This document shows, in pieces, positions 55,925-64,000 of a stretch of DNA of 64,000 nt. A model generated the notes under the pieces. That model was not told the origin of the DNA, did no database searches, and saw only the letters and a program-made list of their open reading frames with translations. The first letter of the stretch is position 1; each line of letters starts with the position of its first letter. The DNA is from Natronorubrum daqingense (GTDB lineage: Archaea > Halobacteriota > Halobacteria > Halobacteriales > Natrialbaceae): contig NZ_CP019327.1 in the NCBI RefSeq assembly GCF_001971705.1, positions 1,984,001 through 2,048,000 on the forward strand, read 5' to 3'. Made by a program: the position numbers and the translations under genes.

Positions 55925-56809
55925 TTAGACGCGACCGACGGTGACGTAGAACGGAACGGATTCGCTGCGGCGATACGCGCGGTCGTCCATCTGCTCGACG
56001 ACGGTTCGGCCCATCTCTCGCCACGCACCGCGCAACTCGTCGTATTCGGGTTCGGTCAGCGGTCCCGACAGGAGCGTCTCGCGGTCGTCGGCCAATCCCG
56101 CCCCGGTCGCTTTTCGTCGCGCCGCGAGCAGCGCTCCCTCGCTGTAGGGCGGTTCGACCGTTCGAACGTGATCGTAGCGTCGCGTTTCACACACGTCGAG
56201 TCCGGCGGTCTCGAACGCCTCACGCGCGTCGGCACCTAACGCGACGTCGGTCGAGACGCCCGCCAGATAGGCCCGTCTGGCCCGTCGTTCGAGAGAATCT
56301 TCCGCGGGCACGCTCGAGTCGAGGCTCACGTCGGCGTTGTTCGGTTCGACGGCCGCGACCAGGTCGCGTGAGACACGGGCGAACTCGGCGAGTGCGGCCG
56401 TCGGATCCGGCAGGTTGATCAACAGCGCCTGACAGACGACGAGGTCGAACGTGTCGTCGGGGAACGGCAACTCGAGTGCGTTCCCCGCGAGAAACGAACT
56501 CGAGTCGGCCCCGCGCTCGGCGGCCACCTCGAGTAAATCCGTATCGACGTCACAGCCGACGAGGGTTGCCCCAGAGGCCATCTCCGTACGCAACACGCGG
56601 CTCAACTCGCCGGTTCCACAACCCACATCGAGAATTCGGTCGTGGGACTCGAGCGAGAGGGTCTCGAGCGCTTCGCGAGAGTCGTCCCACATGCCCTCGC
56701 GGGTTCGGCGGAGGTAGTCCTCGGAGAACTCGCGCACGGCCGGGAATTCGGGAGTCGTGAGTAAAAACGGGTCGGTTCGGAGTCGGTTCGGAGTCGGTTC
56801 CAGAGGCAA
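55925..56809 (-). CDS. Class I SAM-dependent methyltransferase (294 aa)
   Basis: Motif I RILDVGCGTGELSRVL, acidic GCDVDTDLLEVAAERG, and DDTFDLVVCQALLINLPDP as in Methyltransf_11. N-terminal 55 residues contain TTPEFPAVREFSEDYLRRTREGMW, and the C-terminal 90 residues are a separate cap-like part. Substrate unknown. A different enzyme from the one at 9,735-10,409. Stop is 15 nt from the small membrane protein gene (convergent). Confidence 0.88.
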   Translation of the reverse strand: MPLEPTPNRLRTDPFLLTTPEFPAVREFSEDYLRRTREGMWDDSREALETLSLESHDRILDVGCGTGELSRVLRTEMASGATLVGCDVDTDLLEVAAERGADSSSFLAGNALELPFPDDTFDLVVCQALLINLPDPTAALAEFARVSRDLVAAVEPNNADVSLDSSVPAEDSLERRARRAYLAGVSTDVALGADAREAFETAGLDVCETRRYDHVRTVEPPYSEGALLAARRKATGAGLADDRETLLSGPLTEPEYDELRGAWREMGRTVVEQMDDRAYRRSESVPFYVTVGRV

Positions 56810-56840
56810 GTGCGGTATCGCCTCGGCTAGCGAGCAGCGA

Positions 56841-57338
56841 TCAGTCAGGGGATTCCTCGCGGTGGCCCCGATAGTCGTCCCTGACGGTCGAGCCGATCAC
56901 GAGCGCGGCCCCGATGATCACGAGGTTCTTGACGATGTATTGGCCCTCCACCGTGAGCGCGTAGGGGAACGAGACGAACACCACGTCCGGGAGGAGAACG
57001 ATCGGCAAAAAGGTCCCCGGGAGCTGGAAGAAGAGGAGGAAGAGCCCCACTCGGATCAGCGGGCGATAGAGGAGACACAACCCGATCAGAACCTCCCAAA
57101 CGCCGAGGATCGGAACGAAGAGGTCCGCCGGAACCAGATAGACGGTCGCGGCGACGAGATCTCCCGCCGGTGACACCTCGAAGATCTTGAGCGCGCCGAA
57201 CCAGATGAAGACGATCGCGACCGCGCCCCGCAGTATCGTCATTCCCCAGCGGTCCATCTGGGCTGCGATCGCGGCGTCGAGTTCGTCGAATTTTCGTCGG
57301 TATCGTCGCGCCCGCTCGCTCGTGAGCGTAGGTAACAC
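56841..57338 (-). CDS. DoxX/DUF417-like membrane protein
   Basis: 165 aa, four membrane helices: about 32-50 (GMTILRGAVAIVFIWFGALKIF), 62-80, 88-106 and 128-150, with a conserved WFGALKIFEVSPAG beginning and WEVLIGLCLLY. This fold is a small quinone-type or respiratory accessory family; the exact function is unknown. Same strand as the methyltransferase. Confidence 0.8.
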   Translation of the reverse strand: MLPTLTSERARRYRRKFDELDAAIAAQMDRWGMTILRGAVAIVFIWFGALKIFEVSPAGDLVAATVYLVPADLFVPILGVWEVLIGLCLLYRPLIRVGLFLLFFQLPGTFLPIVLLPDVVFVSFPYALTVEGQYIVKNLVIIGAALVIGSTVRDDYRGHREESPD

Positions 57339-57497
57339 GGTAATCTGCTACGTGTACGGTATCCAGCCGTGATAAACCCTCTCGCCGACAAGGCCAGGCC
57401 GAACCGTTCGGCGCTCACTCGAGCACACAGCCGCGTCGTAGCGTTACGGTCGTCAAATCAGTCCTCAGATTCGTCAGGTCAGCCGTCGACCGGCAAC

Positions 57498-58370
57498 TCA
57501 GCCGTCTTCTCGGAGTTCTTTGACTTTCTCGATGTTCCAAGCGAAGCCGCGGCCGTCCTCGGTCGGCGTCTCGAGTGCGAACGGCAACTCGCGGAGGTCG
57601 GGGTGGTTCACGATGGCTTTCATGCCGTCCTCGCCGATGTAGCCCTCGCCGATGTGGGCGTGTTCGTCTTTGTGCGTGCCCACGTCGTGTTTCGAGTCGT
57701 TGAGGTGGATGTACTCGAGGTGCTCGAGGCCGACCTCGTCGTCGAAACGGCCGACCGTCTCGTCGACGGCCTCGGGCGTCGTGAGGTCGTTGCCCGCGAC
57801 GAGCGTGTGCGCGGTGTCGATGCAGATGCCGATATCGGTCTCGGTACGGTCGATGATACCCGCGAGTTCGGAGAACTCGCCGCCGAGTTTCGTCCCGCTG
57901 CCGGCGTCGGATTCGATGAGGATCTGAACACCCTCGGGAACGTCGAGTTCGTCGATGAGACTCGCCGCGTTGTCGAGGCCGCCTTCGACGCCGGCACCCG
58001 TGTGCGCGCCGAGGTGGACGTTGACGTACGGAATGTCCAGTCGCTCGGCGGCGTCGAGTTCCGCCTGCATGCTCTCTTTGGACTTCCGTCGGAGGTCGTC
58101 TTTGGGGGTACAGAGGTTGACCAGATAGGACGAGTGGATGACCCACGGCCCCTCGAGTTCGTCGTCGGTTTCCGCTTGAAAGCCTGAGGCAGCCTCGTCG
58201 CTGATCTCGGGTTGTGCCCAGACCTGCGGCGAGGTGGTAAAGACCTGGCCGCAGTTGCCGCCGAAGGCGAGTTGTCGGTGGACCGCGTTCCGAATGTCGT
58301 CGTAGGGCGGTGTTTCGTCGTCGGACGAGACGCGCGAGCCGGAGATGGATACGTGTGCGCCGACCTTCAT
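57498..58370 (-). CDS. nfo: Deoxyribonuclease IV (apurinic endonuclease)
   Basis: Base-excision repair AP endonuclease with a TIM barrel and three zinc ions. 290 aa from ATG 58370 ([12 protein letters not shown]); GTG 58376 is two codons upstream. Zinc ligand motifs: GAHVS near the start, [52 protein letters not shown], and a closing ALETPTEDG in the usual order. Complete. Confidence 0.95.
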   Translation of the reverse strand: MKVGAHVSISGSRVSSDDETPPYDDIRNAVHRQLAFGGNCGQVFTTSPQVWAQPEISDEAASGFQAETDDELEGPWVIHSSYLVNLCTPKDDLRRKSKESMQAELDAAERLDIPYVNVHLGAHTGAGVEGGLDNAASLIDELDVPEGVQILIESDAGSGTKLGGEFSELAGIIDRTETDIGICIDTAHTLVAGNDLTTPEAVDETVGRFDDEVGLEHLEYIHLNDSKHDVGTHKDEHAHIGEGYIGEDGMKAIVNHPDLRELPFALETPTEDGRGFAWNIEKVKELREDG

Positions 58371-58544
58371 GGTCACCTGTCAGTACCGGTTCGTGATAGG
58401 GATACTGATTTCTGGAACCGCTGGAGGATCGTTCGACGCGCCATTCCTAAGAGTAGTGTCAACGGTGGTAAGAGCGAATAGCCGATTCCCATCGTAATAG
58501 AAACGGACGACGCTTCACTTCCCTGCGATTCGTACGTTCACTCG

Positions 58545-58667
58545 ATGTCGTTGAGTGAGATTCTCAATGGAGAGAATATGACTGGAAAACAGGCGGCCAC
58601 GGTATTCTTCCTGTGGCTCGGGTTAGTACTGACTGCCGGCTTCTTGCTCGTTCTTACTGTCCCGTAA
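58545..58667 (+). CDS. Candidate small membrane peptide (40 aa)
   Basis: ATG 58545 to TAA 58667: one hydrophobic helix of about 20 residues (TVFFLWLGLVLTAGFLLVL) and a short polar N-terminus. Internal ATG 58578 (MTGKQAATVFF) is the alternative start. Typical of tiny membrane proteins, but nothing besides hydrophobicity and codon use supports it. Confidence 0.4.
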   Translation: MSLSEILNGENMTGKQAATVFFLWLGLVLTAGFLLVLTVP

Positions 58668-58766
58668 TCCGGTCGGCCCGCCTTTAGAAGGCGAGCGCCG
58701 TTCGCGAATCCGCTCGTGTTCCGCTTCACAGGTATCGTACACGAAAACCACCCCTTTCACTGAAAC

Positions 58767-59042
58767 ATGGACTCATCACCGGACATCCTGAAACGCTTCG
58801 ATATCGACGCGACAGACGCGGTCGTGAAAGCACACCTGCAGACGGCATTCGTCGACCACCCGACGCGAGGGCCGTACGTCACCTCTCGGAAGTTGTACGA
58901 GGACGTCGAAGGAGAGATCGACGACCGGTTCTCGGTCGAACTCTTCGGCATGTTCTGTGAGAGCCGATCGTACCTGGAACGGTGGTCGCGCGGATACAGC
59001 GGCGCGTACCGCTACCGAATCATCGAGTCCGAACTCGAGTAG
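58767..59042 (+). CDS. Haloarchaeal hypothetical protein (91 aa), possible winged helix
   Basis: Compact, no membrane segment. HLQTAFVDHPTRGPYVTSRKLYEDVEGEIDDRFSVELFGMFCES followed by LERWSRGYSGAYRYRI suggests a helix-turn-helix core with a wing (YRYRI strand). It is 91 nt before ychF on the same strand. Function unknown. Confidence 0.65.
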   Translation: MDSSPDILKRFDIDATDAVVKAHLQTAFVDHPTRGPYVTSRKLYEDVEGEIDDRFSVELFGMFCESRSYLERWSRGYSGAYRYRIIESELE

Positions 59043-59133
59043 TCGCCAGTAGCCGTCGTTCGTGCCATGGTCCCTCGTAGCAACCCGCTACCGGAAGGAA
59101 ACGCGTTTAGTGAGGGCGGACGAGAGACGGCTA

Positions 59134-60333
59134 ATGAGCAAGAGTTACCGGATCGGACTCGTCGGCAAACCCTCCGTCGGCAAGTCCTCCTTTTTCAACG
59201 CCGCGACAATGAACGACGTGCCCGAGGGTGCCTACCCCTTCACGACCATCGACCCGAGCGTCGGCGAGGCCTACGTTCGCGTCGAGTGTGCGGCCCCCGA
59301 ATTCGACGAGGAGTGTACGCCGAACGTCGGCTACTGCCAGCACGGCACCCGATTCGTTCCGACGAAACTCGTCGACGTCGCTGGGTTGATCCCCGGCGCT
59401 CACGAAGGCAACGGGCTTGGCAATCAGTTCCTCTCGGATCTCAACGAGACCGACGTGCTCGTCCACGTCGTCGACTTCTCGGGGGAGACCGACCTCGAGG
59501 GCGAACCCACCGAGGGTCACGACCCGCGCGACGACATCGCCTTCCTCGAGGAGGAACTCGACCAGTGGTACCTCGGCGTCCTCGAGAAGGGGATCAATAG
59601 GTACGAATCCGGGTATACGACCGAAGACGACGCCATCGAGGAAGAGCTCGCCGAACAGATGAGCGCGTTCAAGACGAACGAAGACGAGATCAAGCGACTG
59701 ATCCGGCGGACGGACGTCGGTTTCGAACCCGAGGAGTGGGGCGACGAGGACAAACTCGAGTTGGCCCGCGAAGTTCGAAAGGAGACCAAGCCCATGGTCA
59801 TCGCGGCGAACAAGATGGACACGCCCGAGGCACAGGACAACTACGAGGAGATTACGGGCGACCCCGACTACGAGCACCTGACGATCGTCCCCTGTAGCGC
59901 ACACGCCGAGAAAGCGCTCAAATCGGCCGAGAAAGCCGGCGTTATCGACTATCGACCCGGCGACGACGACTTCGAGATTCTGGACGATGTCTCGAGCGAC
60001 CAAGAAGACGGCTTAGAGCAGATCCGCGACTTCCTCGACGCCTACGGCGCGACGGGCGTGCAGGCGGCCCTCGAGACCGCGCTCTTCGACGTGCTCGGTG
60101 TGACGCCGGTGTTCCCCGGTGGTGCGAACGGATTGGGGAACGAACGAGGCGAGGTGCTTCCCGACTGCTACCTGATCCCGCCGAACTCGAGTGCGGAGGA
60201 CTTCGCGTACAGCCTGCACTCCGACATCGGTGACGGCTTCCTCCACGCCATCGACTGTCGAAGCAACCGCCAACTCGGGAAGGACTACGAGGTCGAGTCT
60301 CGAGACGTCATCGAGATCATCACGACGAACTGA
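59134..60333 (+). CDS. ychF: YchF/OLA1-type P-loop GTPase (ATPase)
   Basis: 399 aa from ATG 59134 (MSKSYRIGLVGKPSVGKSS). G1 GKPSVGKS, G3 DVAGLIPGAHEGNGLGNQFL, G4 ANKMD, and a C-terminal TGS domain (DCYLIPPNSSAEDFAYSLHSDIGDGFLHAIDCRSNRQLG in split match). Members bind ribosomes and act in translation or stress. Extension to 59062 is shadow. Confidence 0.92.
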   Translation: MSKSYRIGLVGKPSVGKSSFFNAATMNDVPEGAYPFTTIDPSVGEAYVRVECAAPEFDEECTPNVGYCQHGTRFVPTKLVDVAGLIPGAHEGNGLGNQFLSDLNETDVLVHVVDFSGETDLEGEPTEGHDPRDDIAFLEEELDQWYLGVLEKGINRYESGYTTEDDAIEEELAEQMSAFKTNEDEIKRLIRRTDVGFEPEEWGDEDKLELAREVRKETKPMVIAANKMDTPEAQDNYEEITGDPDYEHLTIVPCSAHAEKALKSAEKAGVIDYRPGDDDFEILDDVSSDQEDGLEQIRDFLDAYGATGVQAALETALFDVLGVTPVFPGGANGLGNERGEVLPDCYLIPPNSSAEDFAYSLHSDIGDGFLHAIDCRSNRQLGKDYEVESRDVIEIITTN

Positions 60334-60511
60334 GCGCTGCGCTTCTACCGCCACCGAGACGACGCCAACGAAACCGGTTCCCCGTAAACGGGTGACTCCG
60401 TTCGGCGAGAGTGCGTAAATCGGGTGTTCGAAAAGCAGTGGTGAACCGACCGCACGTGACTCGCTCGGACAACGCGAACGGCGAGCGACGGTGTTCGAGT
60501 AGCGAATCCGA

Positions 60512-60745
60512 CTACGACGGCGGCTTTCGTTCGCGGACGTGGCCGGTCGCCTCGAGGAACATCACGATCGTGAACACCGTTGGGATGCCGGCGAAGATGA
60601 GGACGGGGAGTCCCACTTCGACCGTTCCGGCCGTCTCGAGTGGCAGTTCGGCCGGTATCGGAATCGGAACCGTCTGTCCGTTCACCAGCCAGACGCCGGG
60701 TAACAACAACGCGAGCATCGCGACCGCGCCGAAGGTTCGTTTCAT
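60512..60745 (-). CDS. Small membrane protein downstream of the ATP-grasp gene (77 aa)
   Basis: Two hydrophobic segments: about 5-22 (FGAVAMLALLLPGVWLVNG, signal-like) and 46-67 (VGLPVLIFAGIPTVFTIVMFLE). ATG overlaps the ATP-grasp stop, so the two are coupled. Likely a membrane partner in the same process. No family known. Confidence 0.7.
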   Translation of the reverse strand: MKRTFGAVAMLALLLPGVWLVNGQTVPIPIPAELPLETAGTVEVGLPVLIFAGIPTVFTIVMFLEATGHVRERKPPS

Positions 60746-61908
60746 CGGTCGTTCACCCCTCGAGAGTCGCCGACGGTGTTTCCTGGGGCGGAATCGGTCG
60801 CCTCGCTCGAGGACGACTCGTCGGCGCTTCCGTGTTCACCGTACATGGTGAGTTCGACCGCGGGCTGGCCTCGCCCGTCGTCGTCGAGGTCGGCGTAGAC
60901 GCCGCCGACCATGTCGCTGGGTGGTTCGACGGGAAGTTCACCGTCGCGCTCCCACTCGGGGGCGTCCCAGCGTTTGGCCAACTCGATACCGTTTTCGTGC
61001 CAGTTCGCCGCGTCCCACTGACGCGCCAGTTCGATCTTCTCCTCGGGGGATTTGAGGTCGAAGGAGTCCGGCAGCGACTCGATGAAGGAGGTTCGCTTGA
61101 GGAGTCCGTTGAACGTCGAGTTCTGGATCCCGAGACCGGGTCGGGCGTTGATCTCGAGGACCATCGGTCCCTCGTCCTCGTCGATAACGATGTCGACACC
61201 GGTGTAGCCGAGTCGGGAGACTTCGGCCGCTTTGACGGCCGTCGAGAGTACCGACGACCAGCCGGGGATAGCGAACGACTCGAGGTCGACTTTGGTGTCG
61301 GGGTGTTCGTTGAACCACTTGTTCGTACTCTGGTAGCCACCCTGTGCCTGACCGTTGGCGACGTCGAGACCGACGCCGACGGCACCCATGTGGAGATTCG
61401 CCGCGCCCTCGGACTCTTCGGTCGGTAGCCGGGTCATCGCCATGATCGGGAACCCTTTGAAGACGATCACGCGGATGTCCGGAACACCCTGTCCGGCGAT
61501 CGAGAGCAGGTGATCGTCCGGGTGGATCAGGCCCTCGATGACTGCAACTCCCTCGAGTCCCATCGGGTCGTACTGCCCTTCGGTGATCGACCGGACGTGG
61601 GCGAGCAACTGGTCCGGCGATTTGAGTCCCTTCGAGGTCTCGAAGTCGCCGGCGTCGGTTCGGTCCGTGACGACGATGATCCCTTCGCCGCCGTAGCCGC
61701 TGTCGGGTTTGATGACGAACTCGTCTTTCGCCTCGAAGATCGCTTCGGCATCCTCGAGTTCGGACGGAGATTCGACGAGCGCGTACGTCTCCGGCGTTGG
61801 GACGCCGGTGCCGTGGAACGCACGTTTCATCGAGGCCTTGTCGAGTTCCGGATTGAGGTGGGGCGGGTTGTATTCTTTGATGAGTCGGTTTCGCCGGTTC
61901 ATCGACAT
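60742..61908 (-). CDS. Alpha-L-glutamate-ligase-like ATP-grasp protein
   Basis: 388 aa; ATP-grasp enzyme of the RimK-like / TIGR02291 type, ligases that join a carboxyl to an amine with ATP. Visible are FVIKPDSGYGGEGIIVV (ATP-binding), QGVPDIRVIVFKGFPIMAMTRLP, YTGVDIVIDEDEGPMVLEINARPG (Mg-binding E and N). An acidic Ser/Asp-rich tail follows. The start ATG lies inside a 92-bp tandem duplication. In bacteria this gene sits with a 7TM/transglutaminase-like partner, as here. Confidence 0.9.
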   Translation of the reverse strand: MSMNRRNRLIKEYNPPHLNPELDKASMKRAFHGTGVPTPETYALVESPSELEDAEAIFEAKDEFVIKPDSGYGGEGIIVVTDRTDAGDFETSKGLKSPDQLLAHVRSITEGQYDPMGLEGVAVIEGLIHPDDHLLSIAGQGVPDIRVIVFKGFPIMAMTRLPTEESEGAANLHMGAVGVGLDVANGQAQGGYQSTNKWFNEHPDTKVDLESFAIPGWSSVLSTAVKAAEVSRLGYTGVDIVIDEDEGPMVLEINARPGLGIQNSTFNGLLKRTSFIESLPDSFDLKSPEEKIELARQWDAANWHENGIELAKRWDAPEWERDGELPVEPPSDMVGGVYADLDDDGRGQPAVELTMYGEHGSADESSSSEATDSAPGNTVGDSRGVNDR

Positions 61909-62078
61909 GACTTCGGAGGGTTCGACGCGCGAGGCGTCACTGCCGACTAGTCGTCGGACGGGAACCGTGAGGTTGTGGAGTTTCGCCGGTTCATCGACAT
62001 GACTTCGGAGGGTTCGACGCGCGAGGCGTCACTGCCGACTAGTCGTCGGACGGGAACCGTGAGGTTGTGGAGTTTCGC
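61888..62078. repeat. Perfect 92-bp tandem duplication spanning the 7TM/ATP-grasp junction
   Basis: Unit 61888-61979 is repeated exactly at 61980-62071, and the first 7 bases of a third copy follow (62072-62078). Length 92 is not a multiple of 3, so the second unit shifts the reading frame. It holds the end of the 7TM gene and the first codons of the ATP-grasp gene. Confidence 0.97.
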
Positions 62079-62903
62079 GCGGATCGTACTGACGACGGCT
62101 CCGAGCCGTGAGCCGCCGTAGACGTTTGAGAATCGAAGGTACTCCTTGACGCGCATGGACGACTGCGTGCCGAGATAGACGTTCGCTGCGAGAATAACGG
62201 CCCACGTCTCCGGCGTGTCCATAATCCAGGTGATCAGCGTCTCGTTGCCGATAATGGCTGCGGCGATTATGATCGAGACGACCGTCCAGGAAAACCGTAC
62301 TGCGGGTGCACGCCAGCCGCGTTCGGAGAGTTCACGCGCGAAGCGGTCCGCGTACCAGGCGGTGACGATCGCCGGGAAGAATACCTGCAGGGCATCGATC
62401 TGCTGTGGCAGTACGCCCGTATCGCTCATCACGTGAAACGACGTGATCCCGATGGAGACGACCATGACGAGTCCGCCGATTCGGTGTGCCGTCCCGAGTC
62501 GGAACGGCTCGAGGATGAGGTACGTTCCGAGCGCGAGCAAGAAGACGTTAGTAAACAAGACGAGCCCCCAGAAGATTCCGCTTTCGACCAGGATGAACGA
62601 GATGATGATCGGCCCGAACATGCCATACGTGACGAGTCCGACCTTACTCCGAAGGACGGCGATGATGAGGCCGGCGATCAGCAACTCGAAGAAGATGCGA
62701 TAGGGCTCGAGTGGCTGTTGTGCGAAATCGAGTTGATATCTAAACTCAACGCCGAGAATGACAATAGTCGCAAGTAACCCGAGGAGCGGAGCGTACTTCG
62801 CGAACGCCGAAGCGAGTGCAGACGAGATGCGCGATCCGTCTGCCGTTGATCCGACGCCTCCATTTCGAAGTGACATTACCGGATCGTCGGCAAAGTTAGT
62901 CAT
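61947..62903 (-). CDS. 7TM membrane protein paired with the ATP-grasp ligase
   Basis: 318 aa from ATG 62903 (MTNFADDPVMSLRNGG); ATG 62876 and 62990 are alternatives. Seven hydrophobic helices (about 40-60 through 235-260) of the 7TM domain found in bacteria fused to an inactive transglutaminase; here the transglutaminase part is missing. The C-terminus ...VEPSEVMSMNRRN is followed by STTSRFPSDD only because of the 92-bp duplication; without it, the frame runs straight into the ATP-grasp protein. Probably works in cell-surface or peptide-ligase chemistry with its neighbour. Confidence 0.87.
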   Translation of the reverse strand: MTNFADDPVMSLRNGGVGSTADGSRISSALASAFAKYAPLLGLLATIVILGVEFRYQLDFAQQPLEPYRIFFELLIAGLIIAVLRSKVGLVTYGMFGPIIISFILVESGIFWGLVLFTNVFLLALGTYLILEPFRLGTAHRIGGLVMVVSIGITSFHVMSDTGVLPQQIDALQVFFPAIVTAWYADRFARELSERGWRAPAVRFSWTVVSIIIAAAIIGNETLITWIMDTPETWAVILAANVYLGTQSSMRVKEYLRFSNVYGGSRLGAVVSTIRAKLHNLTVPVRRLVGSDASRVEPSEVMSMNRRNSTTSRFPSDD

Positions 62904-63030
62904 TGCTATCAACGAGATAAGCGAACATACGAAGACTGTATCAACGGCTGCAAACAGTTGCAAAGTTTGAAAGTGTTGACTGACTCCCACTAACTGTTCG
63001 TTAGTAGATACTGGCCTCGAGCGCGAATCG

Positions 63031-63255
63031 TCACCGATTCCAGACGAAACGGGTCGTCGCTCGCTCGAGTTTGCTCGTTACCTTCGAGAGCCAGAATCCC
63101 GGAGAGACGTAGCGGAGTTCTCGTTCCTCTACCTCGATTCGCTTACCACTGTACGGGCCGTACTCGCCTTCCTCATCGGTCCCCTGGTGTGCACGCACAA
63201 CGTCGACCGTAACGGACATCGAACATCGGCCACACGATTCACGGTCGGGTGCCAT
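63031..63255 (-). CDS. Small haloarchaeal protein with a CxxC pair (74 aa)
   Basis: N-terminal CGRCSMSVTVDVVRAHQG, acidic middle and a basic/aromatic C-terminal LSKVTSKLERATTRFVWNR. One CxxC only, so it may bind zinc as a dimer or not at all (DUF7835-like). Upstream A/T-rich region 63,256-63,417 holds the divergent promoters. Function unknown. Confidence 0.6.
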   Translation of the reverse strand: MAPDRESCGRCSMSVTVDVVRAHQGTDEEGEYGPYSGKRIEVEERELRYVSPGFWLSKVTSKLERATTRFVWNR

Positions 63256-63417
63256 ATCGGATGTACGCTCGCTCGAAGCAAAACCATTGTGTCCCGATCA
63301 ACATTCTGTGTCGATTCTCAGACGATCACGATCACGATAGGTGTCAATTAAATTTTAGAATTCCGGTAAGGCCCCCGACGCCGACGCACTTTTCCCCTCC
63401 CCGTGGTATCACCAGCC

Positions 63418-64000
63418 ATGGACGGAACCGACCGCGACTCGCCGATCGAACGCGAGGAGTCCGAGCAGACTGGGTCTGGGGAAACCGAGTGGGACGAGTC
63501 GACGGTACCACCCGAAGTCGTCGAAAACGTCCCAGTCTGGGACGACGAGTACCTCGATCGCGTCAGCGACCGGCTCATGCACACCTACGACCTCGATAAG
63601 GACGTCCGAGTCGACGGCGAGTCGTTCGACCTGTACGGAGAGCTACGAGTCGAGAGCAGCAAACACCTGTTTCATCCCTCAGTTCAGTACGCGAACCACC
63701 ACATGCGTGAGTATCTCTACGCGGATCGTCGCTCGAGCGTCTCGCTCGCCGACCTCGAGCGCCTCGTGGAGTTCGGCCACGAACTGGCAGACGAACGCGT
63801 CGAACCCAACGACCAACATCGGGCGACGGAGTTTACGTTCGTCGTAATCGTGCCGGAAATTTCCGAGGACGTCCACTCGTTCGTCAGAGGATTTACGGAC
63901 CGAACGCTCCTTCGTTTCGGGTTTCACGGTCACTACGAGATTCATTGTTGTGTCGTCGCACCCGAGGAAAAACGACTCGTCGCGAGCAAACGCACGGAGA
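63418..64000 (+). CDS. Haloarchaeal hypothetical protein, 3' end outside the window
   Basis: ATG 63418 opens a frame that is open to the last base (194 codons visible). The N-terminal 30 residues are acidic and disordered; then VWDDEYLDRVSDRLMHTYDLDKD, ELRVESSKHLFHPSVQYANHHMREYLYA, LERLVEFGHELADERV, and EFTFVVIVPEISEDVHSFVRGF, and a Cys-containing EIHCCVVAPEEKRLVASK segment. I do not recognise the family. The rest of the gene, including any membrane part, is not seen. Confidence 0.8.
   Translation, partial: MDGTDRDSPIEREESEQTGSGETEWDESTVPPEVVENVPVWDDEYLDRVSDRLMHTYDLDKDVRVDGESFDLYGELRVESSKHLFHPSVQYANHHMREYLYADRRSSVSLADLERLVEFGHELADERVEPNDQHRATEFTFVVIVPEISEDVHSFVRGFTDRTLLRFGFHGHYEIHCCVVAPEEKRLVASKRTE

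Noticed and set aside
1-64000. CRISPR array or rRNA operon
   Set aside because: No regularly spaced direct repeats and no rRNA-like sequence were seen anywhere.

Overview
The window reads as chromosomal DNA of an extreme halophilic archaeon (class Halobacteria, most likely family Natrialbaceae). Evidence: very acidic proteins, high GC with the palindrome CTCGAG recurring everywhere, archaeal information-processing genes (aIF-1A, aIF-2 beta with a TRAM domain, RIO2 kinase, NcsA, FtsZ2 with its ribbon-helix-helix regulators), bacterioruberin genes, bacterio-opsin-activator type regulators, type IV pilins and a PGF-CTERM protein. The genus cannot be read from this sequence alone.

Layout. (1) Positions 1-6,600 form a lower-GC accessory island: the C-terminal part of an SNF2-like helicase, overlapped by a 1,205-residue adenine-specific methylase, and a convergent gene of unknown function with its own promoter. 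This looks like part of a restriction/phage-defence system whose left side lies outside the window. (2) 7.3-20.2 kb is a core-like region: RIO2, a lipoate ligase homologue, a SAM methyltransferase, NAD(P)HX dehydratase, a phosphoribosyltransferase, glutamate dehydrogenase, a 1,006-residue PAS/GAF/HTH sensor, a YihY/BrkB membrane protein, MsrB, small zinc-ribbon proteins and a LOR/SDH-type (ornithine cyclodeaminase-like) protein. (3) 20.4-28.9 kb joins two pathways. Phytoene synthase and, in a separate operon, CruF-LyeJ-CrtD make C50 carotenoids. Between them lies a polyglutamate-type operon: a double-length PgsC/CapC membrane protein, a PgsB/CapB ligase and a Tat-exported poly-gamma-glutamate hydrolase. 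(4) 29-32.3 kb holds aIF-1A, a YkgJ-type cysteine-cluster protein, an FAH-family hydrolase and small haloarchaeal proteins. (5) 32.4-38.5 kb is a tightly overlapped cobamide operon (HAD phosphatase, CbiB, CobS, CobY, CobT, CobD, CbiZ; all minus strand) that covers salvage of cobinamide and assembly of the nucleotide loop. (6) 38.7-46.9 kb has aIF-2 beta, a DUF5789-type protein, two tandem type IV pilins and a 1,620-residue cell-surface subtilase. (7) 47.0-49.6 kb has tRNA-Tyr with a duplicated 3' end next to it, then the cell-division cluster cdrL-cdrS-ftsZ2 with a repeated GTAAGAC motif in the promoter. (8) 49.8-60.3 kb has NcsA, an alpha/beta hydrolase, two regulators, an ABC-2 exporter, a methyltransferase, a DoxX protein, endonuclease IV and a YchF GTPase. 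(9) 60.5-62.9 kb has a 7TM membrane protein and an alpha-L-glutamate-ligase-like ATP-grasp protein, split by an exact 92-bp tandem duplication. A partial gene runs off the right end.

The items that most deserve a second look are the helicase-methylase pair with its unknown partner, the PgsA-less archaeal polyglutamate operon, the 92-bp duplication that breaks a continuous 7TM/ATP-grasp reading frame, the GTAAGAC operator-like array ahead of cdrS-ftsZ2, the pilin pair with conserved ends and a divergent middle, and the att-like duplication of the tRNA-Tyr 3' end.
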